A stretch of DNA of 64,000 nt from Lepas anatifera (taxonomy: Eukaryota; Arthropoda; Thecostraca; Lepadidae). The stretch is taken from NCBI GenBank assembly GCA_034440635.1, contig JAOTON010002243.1, positions 1,520,501 to 1,584,500 of the forward strand, written 5' to 3'. Positions 38,053 to 49,189 of the stretch are shown here, one piece after another. Position 1 is the first letter of the stretch, and every line of letters begins with the position of its first letter. The notes beneath the pieces were generated by a model that made no database searches, was not told where the DNA came from, and saw only the letters and a list, made by a program, of their open reading frames with translations. The translations under genes were made by a program, and so were the position numbers.

Positions 38053-38469
38053 AGCAATGCCTGCTGAAAGGGGGAAAGGGCTAAACGTCTGGCTCGTATC
38101 TGGCATAGCCTAATGTTTGGCACTTATTATTTATTTTGGACTGGGCACCCTATGTCTATTACATATATACCTTCCTGTTGTCCAAATGTAAAGCACCATG
38201 CATAATTGGCTTTTCCATTGAGAGTTGCCTGCCAATTCAATTTTTTCTCACATCAAGGGTACCAAGGGCGTATTCAGAGCGAGCAAAAGTTAGAGTGGTT
38301 ACCCTCCCTCTGATCAAAACCCCGAGGACGCTACACTGTGTTTCGGCACTACATGATGCAAATCTGGTCAATATGCCTCCCGTCGATTGTGAAACCTGTA
38401 TCCGCCCGTGATGATTTTAACGCACTCCGCTGCGAGTAAAGGGGGCATTTCAATCCCCGCCAACGGTTC

Positions 38470-38676
38470 TCATTTCCTGGAAAGATACAGCAAAATTACG
38501 GACGGTGTCAGAAAGCTCTTGATAAGAAAAAGAGAAATTATAAGGAAATGGTTTATAAGGTCAATATTGAGGTCACCAGTTTGAGGCTCACGAATAACAC
38601 CGGTAACGTGATCTCTCCTCCTCTTTCCAGCAATATCTCTCGCGGAAAAGTTAAGAATTTTTTGGACACGGGCCAT
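38470..38676 (-). pseudogene. LINE RT tail remnant
   Basis: The minus-strand reading VQKILNFSARDIAGKRRRDHVTGV is the same region as QKIINFCARVVSGRRKRDH at 1.2 kb. Only about 30 residues survive, so this is a fossil of a related CR1-like LINE. Confidence 0.6.
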
Positions 38677-39579
38677 GTATTGGACAGAGCAAAATCTTTG
38701 GGCATCGTTGGAGTCCTCTTGCCGTGGGAAATTGAATTATGCATATGACGATGCCAGGTCAAATGGAAAAATGACCTGACTTTAAGCTCGGTCAGGGTCA
38801 CATGGTGACCTGTTATAGTCGTGTAACATATCACTAGACCCACGTGACAAGATAAACACAATGAAAGCAAAATGAAAGATCTATCTCAATGCGGTGCAAA
38901 GTTATTGACAAAGTAATCACTCTGCTCATGTGACCTCACATGGCCTTTGAATGGTGAGATGCTCAGAAGCTCAAATTGATGGTCGATATGGTGGAAAGAT
39001 TACATGATATGAGAATTGTCAATTTGATATATGAAATATTTACTAGGAGTCAACCCTTAATATTTTATACTATAGACTTATAATGAGCAGAACAAAAAAT
39101 TAAACCCATCTTAGGTCAACAATTTGAGAATTTCTGGATAGAAGATTTGTAGACGACCCCAAGGACTTCATCATATTATTATTGTTTGGAACTGATTAGT
39201 TGTCAGATGTTCCTCTAGCGTCGCTTAAAACTAGTGATTTTTGGTTTTGAGGTTGGGTCGTCCGATCTTGAATAACTCTTTGACCTGACATGACCCGGCC
39301 TAAGAAGTTTGTTCCAGTGCATGAGACCAATTGAGAATACGGAAGGTACTGTAAGTTGTGGATAGATGAACATACAAAACATACGAAAGTTGAAGGATAT
39401 ATTTATACTATGAGTTATTGTATTCTTTGAAGGTCATCTCTGAAGATTGTGTTCCCATAACCTGCCCACCGAGGCCTGCTGGTACGGATATCACACAATG
39501 CCTGGACACATTGCGCTTGCATCACTAATTTAAAAATGTAATTTATCAATTTTGAGAAAACACCTGTTTCCAATTATTT
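38677..39579. other. no gene; scattered AGGTCA half-sites
   Basis: Non-coding. 38760-38815 has several GGTCA/TGACC half-sites, as in the TTAA-type elements at 45-57 kb. Confidence 0.35.
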
Positions 39580-39985
39580 TACAGTGGAATGCCAACGCCC
39601 CAAATTTAATCTTCTAAGAATTAAATATCTCACTTTTTAATGCTACCATTATCAAATCATGCGACCTGACCCTAGGCCACCGGTTGAATTATACTATTTT
39701 AGATATTTTTAATTTAGATGCCATCAAACTTTTATTTAGGTTTCCAAATTCAAAGCATCTATAATTGTATATAGTTATCATGGTTTGTCTAAAAAACATG
39801 GCTATTGGAGGTTTTTCGTTGGGTTCAGAAACTGCCTGAGGCCATAACTAAAAACCACTGGACGGACGAAGCTAGAAATGTCACAGCGTTAATCTACGCC
39901 CTGGACAACACCTGTGACAAGTTTTCATCAAAATCTGAGATGTAGGGTGTTATCGCTTGGTCGATTCGTCGTGGAATGCCCCAAC
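39580..39985. mobile_element. dispersed repeat, inverted partner of 32447-32900
   Basis: Ends in TCGATTCGTCGTGGAATGCC, the complement of the start of the partner. It also shares GCGACCTGACCCTAGGCC and the ATCAAAATCTGAGATG stretch. Confidence 0.7.
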
Positions 39986-40543
39986 TACGTGGGCGAGCTT
40001 ATCAAGAAAACTGCCCACAAGCACAAGAAATGAGACTAGACTGGTAAGCTACACCGTACTGGAATCTCAGTGATTGCAGGCGTCTCGGCGCCCTGCAGTG
40101 CCGGCATCTCCAGGACACCCATGCCTGTCCGGCTGGACGAGAATACCTCCCCTCCGGCCCGACTCCCGCGCCGCCCAACGACGCGCCGTTCCAGCCGCTA
40201 TTGCTTCTCCGACACATTTATTGGTTTTCGGAAGTCACCGGAACCAATAAAAGTTCGTCAATACAGCCCACGCCTCTGTCGTTTTTTCACTGTCACAAGC
40301 AATAGGGTGTATTCAAGTAACAAGACCGACAGACAAAGATTGGACGCTCCGATATCGTCGCGGGAACGGCAACAAATGGAGCAGCGGCGGATCCCGCCGC
40401 CATCACAATATGGCAGCGTACAAAATGGCGACGCTCCTCGAACGTTACAACCAACTGATTCATCACGCTGAGTGACTCTAAATGTGGTCGAGATTGTCAC
40501 GTGTGCGTCACAGATATTGCTCCATAAAAAGTGGCCCATTCAC
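39986..40543. other. no feature recognised
   Basis: Locally GC-rich at 40070-40200 but no domain in any frame. Confidence 0.3.
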
Positions 40544-40605
40544 CTGCGTACGTTTCAAACGTTGATAAGTTTTTAAGTGCTGCGGCGAGGAGCATGATGA
40601 TGAGT

Positions 40606-41265
40606 TGTTAAGATGTTCCCTGGCCTCTCCCCTCGAATCCGGAAATGTAAAAAACACTGAAGATTGTATATTCGGGCACAGCCCTTCATCAGAATCGTGG
40701 AGTAAATATCAATAATTCTCAGTCCTAGTATAGCCAGACCTCGAATTGAGCTTCACACAAAAATGCCTTTTAGAATGAATCGTTAAAAATAAGATTGGAT
40801 GTCGTGACAACAACCATATTGGTACCTCTAACCTAAAAGTAATGCCGACAATACGACAAACCTAGAGCAGTATTTGTGACAGTCTTTTCTATTATTTTAG
40901 CCAAACACTAGCTTTTGATTAACAGTAAAAAACTTGCTGAAGTACCTTTATCCGTTATTTGAATATTTCTGTTCTTCTTATTTTCTATTTTTCCGTCGAC
41001 TGCAGCTAAAATGCTAACCAAAAACTACCTATTAAGCACTAGTAGACGTGATACTAGATCGGTGTAAAGACTGCATACTTTCCCCTTTAAGATGATGCTA
41101 TATTTACAATAAAAGCCTCCCTCGAATTATTTAGTTAAGATTGTACCTAGTGGTCAAGGTCAACTTTTTTTGTAATTGATAAACCCATTTTCCACAGCCT
41201 GCTCCTCTGGCCCAACGTTAAGCGTCGAAAGAGTATACGTGTGGCTGTAAAAAAACATTATAAAT
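40606..41265 (-). repeat. left terminal repeat of the Penelope-like element
   Basis: Reverse complement of 43815-44455 with very few differences, e.g. TTAAGATGTTCCCTGGCC at 40608 against its complement at 44438. It contains a hammerhead-like motif on the minus strand. Confidence 0.9.
40662..40696 (-). ncRNA. hammerhead-ribozyme-like motif, left copy
   Basis: The minus strand reads GATT-CTGATGA-AGGGCTGTGCCC-GAA-TATAC-AATC. CTGATGA and GAA are core hammerhead boxes, GGGC/GCCC forms stem II, and GATT/AATC forms stem I. The usual final A of GAAA is T and stem III is almost absent, so activity is doubtful. Confidence 0.5.
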
Positions 41266-41339
41266 TTTACATTATACTTATTCAACAACCCTAGCCCTTA
41301 GTATATAGTAACCTTTTGGCCTGACCAAAGACGACATTT

Positions 41340-42531
41340 CTAAACTTCTCGACCAGTGTCTGAGTGACAATGTTTTCTCATTTGGGGATCAGTACTACCG
41401 ACAAAAATTAGGGTTAGCTATGGGGAATCCATGTGCACCTGCCTTGGCCATTCTGTTCTTAGATATGTTTGAAACCAATACGTTAGCTACATGTCCTGTC
41501 AAACCAGAATGGTAAGGTACATTGACGATTATGCAGGTATCTTCTCGCATGGGCAGGAAGCTTTGGATGACTTCCTTAGCTATATGAACAGTAGACATCC
41601 ACACCTCAAATTTACCATGGAGCACACGGGTAGTGGGAGTGGGGTGCCCTATTTGGATACGTTAGTCACAGCAGAAACACACGGCCAAAACACTAAGATA
41701 GAGACAGAGCTCTACATCAAACCAACCAACTCGGGAATCATCCTCCATAGTACATCTGCCCATCCCACGTCTACGAAACACAATATTATCCGAAACATGT
41801 TCCACAGGGCTATGGATAACTCATCGGGCCCAGAGAAAGAGAGAAAAAGCGTAGATAAGATTTGGAATCTGCTTCTAAAAAATGGGTATCATGCAGGGCT
41901 TCTCAGGCGTTTGTTGAGGGAGGTTAGACTAGCTAGGACAGGTAACGGAAGGTGCAAGAAAAAGAAAGAAGGCTCCGATTCTTATGATGGGTTCTTGACT
42001 TTGCCGTACGTAGACGAACAGCTACTCTGTAAAATAAAAAAGGTCGTAAAGAAATCTAACCTGAAAGTACATATAGCCTGGAAGAATAACAAGAAACTTA
42101 AGTCGTCATTGGTTAGGTCGGCCATTTCTAAGCCAAAATGTCCTGGGGGTCAGAGGTGTCATTTATGCAAGTCAGGTTTTAAATGCGACTGCACACAGAA
42201 AAATTTAGTGTATCAAATAGACTGTAGACTATGTAACCAGGATCAAAACAGGGCTCAATACGTAGGGGAGTCGATGAGGCCCGTCCGATTGCGATTTAAC
42301 GAACATTGGCGGGACGCGAAAAATAAAACTAGGAACACACCTCTAGGAGATCATTTCCTCGAGAAACATGCAGCACAGGTCACTCAGGCTATATCAGAAC
42401 CACTTGAGCTAAAAGTAGTTCATCGGGCACGTGATCATCCAGATAGAAAGATAGCCGAATCCATAATCATTCAGGATCGTCATCCCAGCCTTAACGTACA
42501 AGGTACGTCCTGGCCTATTATGCGGGTCTAG
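41340..42531 (+). pseudogene. Penelope-like RT (C-terminal part) plus GIY-YIG endonuclease
   Basis: The first frame shows GLAMGNPCAPALAILFLDMF (RT block with the AMG.P.AP signature) and stops at about 41511. After a frameshift, RYIDDYAGIF (catalytic YIDD) starts the 346-residue frame. It continues with HPHLKFTMEH, VPYLDTLV, the linker CPGGQRCHLCKSGFKCDC, and the GIY-YIG part NLVYQIDC...AQYVGESMRPVRLRFNEHWRD...LGDHFLEKH. The conserved Y, G, R and E positions of the GIY-YIG fold appear present. Sequence before the AMG block is lost, and the frameshift disables the RT. Confidence 0.9.
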
Positions 42532-42639
42532 GATAGGCTATCACTTAACAGCAGTGGCTTAAGAAGTAAGGGAGGGATCAGCGTAAGTATATGTGTTCTG
42601 GGGTAGGACTTCCTTACATTATTGATAGTGTCATTGATG

Positions 42640-43905
42640 CTAGACGTATATGCTTTTGACGTTTAACTTTGGGCCCGATTTACAGGCTGGGAAAAAGGGC
42701 TATGATGGTTGAATTAGTTTGGCTAGTCAGAAGTGATGGACTTAAGTCACAGATAAGGCTCAGGTTTTTTTAGGTAATTTATCTTTGATGGTCCTTTTCT
42801 GCAACCAGATGTATACTCTTTCAACGCTTAACGTTGGGCCAGAGGTACAGGCAGGGAAAAAGTGTTTATTAATGATTGATCAGATTAACACCCGCACTGG
42901 AGGGGGTCTGGCACTAACGCGCACTGGAGGGGGCCTGGTAGGCCCCCTAGATCTCGGAACTAGAGGGTTAGAAAGGCCACTTGGTAGGTGGGTGGGGGCT
43001 TGGTTATCTACATGATGACCATTTTTTGACCTGGTCATATCTTAGGTCAAACGAGGTCGTAAGGTCAATATTGGCCTGCTGGGATCGATTGGTAATGCTG
43101 TGATTATGGGAAATGGGGGATAAGCCAAGGCGAAGGTTTGGAGGTCTGGCTTCCATCTTGGGTCGGTTAGGTCTTGACCTTTAGGTCTTGGTTATATTAT
43201 TACTTCTTGCTATTGCCACTGTTTGGGGAAATGGGTTGACCTTCCTGACCTTTACCTTGACCTTGACCTTGACCTTTGTTTGGGGTCCCTACCGATGACG
43301 CCACGCTATATATGTGCGGGGTGTTTGGGGCACGTGGTGTGTTGGGATTGCCTTGCCTGTGACCTTGCCTTGCCTACTTTTTGGTGCCTTGACATATGTC
43401 GATTTATGACGTTTGACGTCTGGTTTTGGTACTGGTCCACGCGCGTTTGGGATTAAATGGGTTGCTTTGAGCCTTGTTTGTTTTAAGTCCACGCGCTTTG
43501 ATTTGTTAATGTGGCGTTTTGGCGCGGTTCTCCGCCATTTGACTTGTTAACTAGCCCAAGAGATGTTTTGATTTTAGGGGTACGTACTGGGGTTGGGGTT
43601 TTTGAAATATGCAACTAATTATTGATAATACTTTTCTGCAGCTAGACGTATAAACATTCGACACTTAACGTTGGGCTAGAGGTACAGGCTGAGGAAAAGT
43701 ATTTACCAATGATTGTTCACATTAACTAGCTATAAAAGTTGCATTTGTTTAAGAGGTACATACTAAGGGCAAGGGTTGTTGAATAAGTATAATGTAAAAT
43801 TTATAATGTTTTTTTTACAGCCACACGTATACTCTTTCGACGCTTAACGTTGGGCCAGAGGAGCAGGCTGTGGAAAATGGGTTTATCAATTACAAAAAAA
43901 GTTGA
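42640..43905 (+). repeat. four spaced copies of a 90-100 bp motif in the Penelope 3' region
   Basis: Blocks with TGCAACCAGATGTATACTCT / TTAACGTTGGGCCAGAGGTA / CAGGCAGGGAAAAAG recur at about 42640, 42795, 43635 and 43815. An inverse copy lies in the left terminal repeat at 41195-41260. Between them, 42885-42960 holds a fragment with CACTGGAGGGGG, and 43240-43280 a run of TTGACC units. Confidence 0.75.
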
Positions 43906-44455
43906 CCTTGACCACTAGGTACAATCTTAACTAAATAATTCGAGGGAGGCTTTTATTGTAAATATAGCATCATCTTAAAGGGGAAAGTATGCAGTCTTTA
44001 CACCGATCTAGTATCACGTCTACTAGTGCTTAATAGGTAGTTTTTGGTTAGCATTTTAGCTGCAGTCGACGGAAAAATAGAAAATAAGAAGAACAGAAAT
44101 ATTCAAATAACGGATAAAGGTACTTCAGCAAGTTTTTTTACTGTTAATCAAAAGCTAGTGTTTGGCTGAAATAATAGAAAAGACTGTCACAAATACTGCT
44201 CTAGGTTTGTCGTATTGTCGGCATTACTTTTAGGTTAGAGGTACCAATATGGTTGTTGTCACGACATCCAATCTTATTTTTAACGATTCATTCTCAAAGG
44301 CATTTTTGTGTGAAGCTCAATTCGAGGTCTGGCTATACTAGGACTGAGAATTATTGATATTTACTCCACGATTCTGATGAAGGGCTGTGCCCGAATATAC
44401 AATCTTCAGTGTTTTTTACATTTCCGGATTCGAGGGGAGAGGCCAGGGAACATCT
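43815..44455 (+). repeat. right terminal repeat of the Penelope-like element
   Basis: Inverted partner of 40606-41265. Confidence 0.9.
44370..44404 (+). ncRNA. hammerhead-ribozyme-like motif, right copy
   Basis: Identical to the left copy. CTGATGA at 44374-44380, stem II AGGGCTGTGCCC, GAA at 44393-44395, and a cleavage-site-like TATAC before AATC. It has the same weaknesses: T after GAA and a vestigial stem III. Confidence 0.5.
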
Positions 44456-44474
44456 TAACAACTGCGTACGTTTC

Positions 44475-45207
44475 TTTTTACTTCACCTCAACAGGCGTTC
44501 TACACACATCGCATTCTAGGCGCTGTGATGGGATGTGCTATTTGTCTGTCTCGCGTATGTCTTTTAATTGAACTTGAATTGTTTTTAATTATATTTCGTG
44601 TCTTTGAGCCCCAATGAAGCTGTAAAAGTGACACGTTGGGAAAAGTAGTGATGAAATGGTTAATGACGTAATTTCGACTTCACTTACGATGCCCTCAATA
44701 TAAACCCACGTTTCGAGCAGTCTCATAATGCCAGTCACTAGGCCACCATAGTACAGACATTACATTATAATATAATGTATTTATAAACTACGCACGACGG
44801 CCACAGCATTCCAATGAAGTTGTAGCTCCAGTCCAGCTACAGTCCTCTTCGTCGATACAGGGCAGATCCAGGAAAGCAGCTTGTGTCTGTGTTGCAAGCT
44901 TCGACGCCCCCACATTTCGCCCGAAAAAATCAAGCCCCAACACTGCTTCCAATCATCGCACAGTGGCGAATATTGCGATTTAGCCTGCATTTAATCAATG
45001 GTTCTACATTTCTTATGATATCTTCAGAATGGAAGCACTCAGCCTTCCGAACTTTCTCTTCACTGATAGAGAACTGAATTTCTCACATTTTGTGATACAT
45101 TGTAGCACAACATTCTGAGCAGGGGCGGCTCTACGACTAGAAAAAAGGGGGCATATTGAGTCATGCCCGTTGTTCTTGTCATGAAAAAGGCGTCTTCGCG
45201 TACACAC
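44475..45207. other. no feature recognised
   Basis: AT-rich, no coding signal. Confidence 0.3.
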
Positions 45208-46236
45208 TTAACCCTCGCCCCACCGGGGGCCATCGATGCCCCCCAAGGTTTTTCCGGGATAGCAGAAAAACGAAGAGGCGCAGCACCGCCGTTGAGGGCT
45301 CTACCTCTCACTGCATCATTTTCCCACCATCCCTGAAATTTTTACCCCGGGTCACCCAAGGTCAGGTCACCAGACGAGGTCAACCAAGGTCACCTCACTT
45401 CAACTTTAGAGCTCTGTAAGAGCTACATTTCAAAGTCGATCGATTTGAAACTTCCTACACTTTATGGCCCTTCCAGGGTCTACAAGGTGTATATCCGGGA
45501 TTTTTTTATTTCGTGCCCTGAGGTCAGGTCACGAGGTGAACTCTCCCATTGAAAAAGCACGGGGAAAAGCTGTCTTATGATCTAAAAGTCACAAAAGGGA
45601 TTGAAAATGCTCAGCTTGATCAGAAAAGCGTTCATGGACACCCTTTCGCGGATTCCACGGGCAATATTTGCCCTTTGACCTCTCAAAGGTCATCCAAGGT
45701 CACCAGGGGTCAAAAACAGTATTTTGACTATAACTTTTGACCTAATTAAGCTAGAGCGCTGAAACAAGCACCATCGTGTTTGTCCCGTCACTGGCTTTGA
45801 TTTGATATACCACAAGGTCACTTTCTGACCTTTTGTGATCTCAGGTCATCTTAGGTCACGAGGTGACCTCTGGAGGTCAAACCACTGGCGGGAGGTCTTT
45901 ACGTTTTATATAGCGGAAAAAGTACTGACAATTTTCTATCAAATGTACTTTACCAGACCTCAATAGCTCTAATGGCATTAGAGTTATGCCCAGTTTGCTT
46001 AAGCATTGCATATTTGAGTGAAAATAGCCGATCTTGACCTAATTTGAACTCTGGAGATCAAACCATTGACCTGAGCACTAAAACATGCGAGGTAATTTCT
46101 TACTGAATTCACGCGAGCTTTCTATTGTACTTTGCAGATTTGCGCTAACGCACATATTTTCGGAGTTAGAGGGGGGCCATCGATGGCCCCCGGTGGGGCA
46201 AAGGTGGCGCTGGACCCCCGATGGGGCGCGGGTTAA
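45208..46236. mobile_element. TTAA-flanked non-autonomous element, copy 1
   Basis: TTAA at 45208-45211 and 46233-46236 enclose termini CCCTCGCCCCACCGGGGGCC and its approximate complement GGGGCGCGGG. The exact TTAA duplication and CCC start suit the piggyBac (or Kolobok) type. The interior is non-coding and dense in AGGTCA/TGACCT. Copy 2, inverted, is at 53681-54747. Confidence 0.85.
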
Positions 46237-46459
46237 GCATCAATATATTACACCTAATTTTGACTTTAAAACAAAATTTGATATTGCTGTGCTCATTAGG
46301 GTGTTTCATTGTTCCAAAATGAAATATTTCGACGCATATCGATGTTCCCCTCAAACCTCATCTGCTTACAAGCTTCTGTGCGAAATTTTCATGTATTTCG
46401 ATGATATTTAGAGGTCGCGCACTTTTGCAGCTTTTTTATCAAATGTATTCAAATGTACA

Positions 46460-46607
46460 CATAAGCGTAGGAACGCCCAGAATATCGGGGAGGCCAAGGT
46501 GCATTTGGAAGTCATTTCTTTCCAGTCAACGCCATAAGGTTAAGGGTTAAGAATCAAGAATATTGGGGGGCCATGGCCCCCTGCCCCCTCCTGTTCCTAC
46601 GCCTATG
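46460..46607. mobile_element. 148 bp hAT-type MITE, perfect 8 bp TSD AATGTACA
   Basis: Begins CATAAGCGTAGGAACG and ends CTGTTCCTACGCCTATG. AATGTACA is present at 46452-46459 and 46608-46615. G/C-rich core GGGGGGCCATGGCCCCC. Confidence 0.9.
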
Positions 46608-47009
46608 AATGTACACATTTCCACACTAATACTGGCGCTGGTTTTCTTTTGCTTGGTTTTCTATTTCACACCTGAAATATTCTTCAAATTAAGTAAAACA
46701 TTTATTACTGCACAATGACTAGCCTGAGTATAAAACCCGACCGATTTCGGGAGCATCCCGCCGCCGTTTTCAAGGGAGATGAAGATAACACTACGACATG
46801 AACCTAACTAAGCGAAAAACACGAAGACAGGGTACACTTTGAAAGAACAATCTTAGCTATGAACATGACGAATCATTTTAGAATTATTAGCTCTAAACAC
46901 GTGTTATTTTTCAATTCAATCTCTTGTTTGGCTGGCGTTTTAAGAGGTCCAAAAATCCAGAGAAGATGGTAACTTTTCCGATATTTCTATTCATTTTTGG
47001 TTCCGTGGT

Positions 47010-47408
47010 GGTTTGCATGTAAATTGCCGCTTTTATTTCCCGCTGTTTTTGGCTTGAGTCGAAAGTTAAGTCGTTGTGGCGTCCCATTTGATATAATGAT
47101 CCTTCTTGAATGAATGTTCCGCTGTGGCCTCCGCTGCTCTCTCGTCAATTGACCCTCAGATTAGTTTTTGTCGAGATTTTCGGTGTTCGTCTTCTCGGAC
47201 TTCCATCACCCTTTTGCTTTCTCCAATGTATATTTTTGGACAGTCATTACATTCCATCTTGTACACTAGGCCTGGTTTTTTCCGGTTGTCTATCATGTCC
47301 TTTGGTTTGACCAGTAATTGTTTGATCGTTTGATGTGGCTTAAAATATTTTATTACGTTGAATTTAGAACATATGCGTCGAATCTGTTGCGATACTCCTA
47401 CATATGGG
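47010..47408 (-). pseudogene. second Penelope-like fragment: GIY-YIG region
   Basis: The minus strand reads PYVGVSQQIRRICSKFNVI, then FKPHQTIKQLLVKPKDMID, GLVYKMECNDCPKIYIGES, REDEHRK and AAEATAEHSFKKDHYIKWD, with one stop. This is the linker and GIY-YIG domain of a Penelope-like element from a different family than the 41 kb copy. Confidence 0.85.
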
Positions 47409-47478
47409 AAGGATCATTATATCAAATGGGACGCCACAATGACTTTAACTTTCGACTCAAGACAAAAACAGCGGGAAA
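47409..47478 (+). repeat. inverted copy of 47032-47105 joined to the Penelope fragment
   Basis: GGATCATTATATCAAATGGG and the following 50 bp repeat the segment at 47032-47105 in opposite orientation. The strand switch falls in the middle of the Penelope frame near 47408. The plus-strand frame then runs to 47630 through EITLIKRFNGFVKDEKQKQY and LYRRALPKRTKKEC, which I do not recognise. Confidence 0.8.
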
Positions 47479-47639
47479 GGGAGATCACCCTCATCAAGAG
47501 GTTCAACGGATTCGTCAAGGACGAGAAGCAGAAGCAGTACCTGCTCCGGGTGGTGGAACTCTATCGGAGAGCTCTACCCAAGCGCACCAAGAAAGAATGC
47601 GCCTCTTCCAAGTGTAATGGTTTTTGGTGATAAAAGTGC

Positions 47640-47800
47640 GCGACCTCTAGATGTCCTTTTATTTTGCGTTTAATGGTGTCAATCGATTCAGTTTTACGTA
47701 TAGAGCTGGGGGAAAGTCGATATGACTTCGTTCCAAACAAAGAAAATTTTTCTATAGTGGGCTGAAACACCCTAGTGCTCATGGGCGCTCTTGATCTCAG
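47640..47800 (-). pseudogene. retroelement ORF C-terminal remnant
   Basis: The minus strand reads RVFQPTIEKFSLFGTKSYRL and then SIRKTESIDTIKRKIKGHL. This matches the usual C-terminal ending of LINE RT proteins (whole-fragment ...LP..IR...S...FKR.LK.HL). Confidence 0.5.
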
Positions 47801-49189
47801 GAGGGGGAGGGGATAACACGCGCAGTGGAGGGGTCCTAAAGTGACTTCCCGCATATTTTTTCCGAGGTGGTCCGAGAACCGTTCGCCGCTAGAAAACACT
47901 ACTCAAGTATATTTAAGAGAACCAATGAGCGCGTCGATTGGTGAAAAATTTTAGAAATCAGTCTATAATTTTTTACTTATAAGCTTTCAAAGTTAGACCT
48001 ATATTTTGAGACAGTAGCAATCGCGCGGTCGCACCAGTTAACCTGCACTGTAGAATGAGTAGTGACGCAATAACGTCATATAATCGGAGTTATATGTCAA
48101 GGTCCCCCCACATGAAGGTAAAGGCCAAAGGTCACAGGTCAAGGTCATTGGCCCCACTACTCTGGTCAGATGGCATTATTCATTATAACGTATGTTATGC
48201 TATGACTTCATAGTTAAGGGTACTCAATGTCAACGTCAGTGTCAAAAGTCAAGGTAAAAAGTTTCTTCTCCATTTCAATGCCTCATTCCCCAGTCAAAGG
48301 CTGCTATGGTGCCAGTTATATCAAATATTATTGGAACTAAGTCATAGTGTTCCGTCATGGGTCAGTGACCTTGAATGACCTTGACCTCCGACTTTCAGAA
48401 CATATTTTGTGGGACCTTCCCCTATGGACTTAGTGCGCCTTTGGTGTATTTCCGTTTTTTTTGCACAATTACGGCATTTCCCAATAGGTCTCCAGAACGT
48501 CCAAAATTTGACCTTTCCGACCAGTTTGACCTAGGTCAATGATACTTGTTGTTTCAATCAAAATGTATAAAATCCCAGGACAGAAACACCACTGATGTTA
48601 AAAACAGCTTCATTAGTGGCACGTCACCGAGGTTGAGAACAGCTGCTGACAGCAAGATATAGTTTTCCTTTTTTCTCGAAAGACTGCAAATTTCCGCAGG
48701 CAACTAACATTTTTTCCAGGGCAGAATGTTCGCTGATTAAGAATCTGAAATTGGATTTATGGTCTAACGTGGTCTTCATTGTTGATTTATTACATATTTC
48801 CCAAAATAATTTCCACTGGGCTGAGATGTGGAAGCTTGTTGGTATATCGTCTATTATATTCATGAATTTGTTTAAAACTAATGTATTCACCTGATTCTTT
48901 ATTTGTTCATTTTAACTGAATAGGGCATATCTTTATTTCTGACAAACATCGATTGGTGATGGATTCACAACACATTACTTAAAGGCTTATAGTAGGGCGC
49001 TTGGCTGCCTCTAACGACAAAGGTCACGAAAGAGTGACTATAACGATAAATTTCGATACCAATAAGACCTTAAAGCAAAAATATGCAATTTTCGAAAAAT
49101 ACAAGAAGTTCAGAGTTGCATGGCCTGAATTTTGTCCAGAAAACAGACCTTCGGTTTCTGGAATAAGTGCAGGCTAAATCGACATATTC
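47801..49189. other. no gene; AGGTCA-rich stretch at 48100-48570
   Basis: 48115-48150 and 48220-48400 are dense in AGGTCA/TGACCT half-sites, as in the TTAA-type elements; termini not found. 47816-47845 has a CACGCGCAGTGGAGGGG fragment. Nothing else recognised. Confidence 0.4.

Larger units (their letters stand above)
40557..44461 (+). mobile_element. Penelope-like element with 13 bp target duplication and inverted terminal repeats
   Basis: CTGCGTACGTTTC occurs at 40544-40556 and 44462-44474 and bounds the element. Inside, 40606-41265 and 43815-44455 are near-identical inverted repeats. Between them is an RT/GIY-YIG frame on the plus strand. Penelope-like elements use a telomerase-related RT plus GIY-YIG endonuclease, and their terminal repeats commonly carry hammerhead ribozymes, as seen here. 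The RT N-terminal half is missing. Confidence 0.9.
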
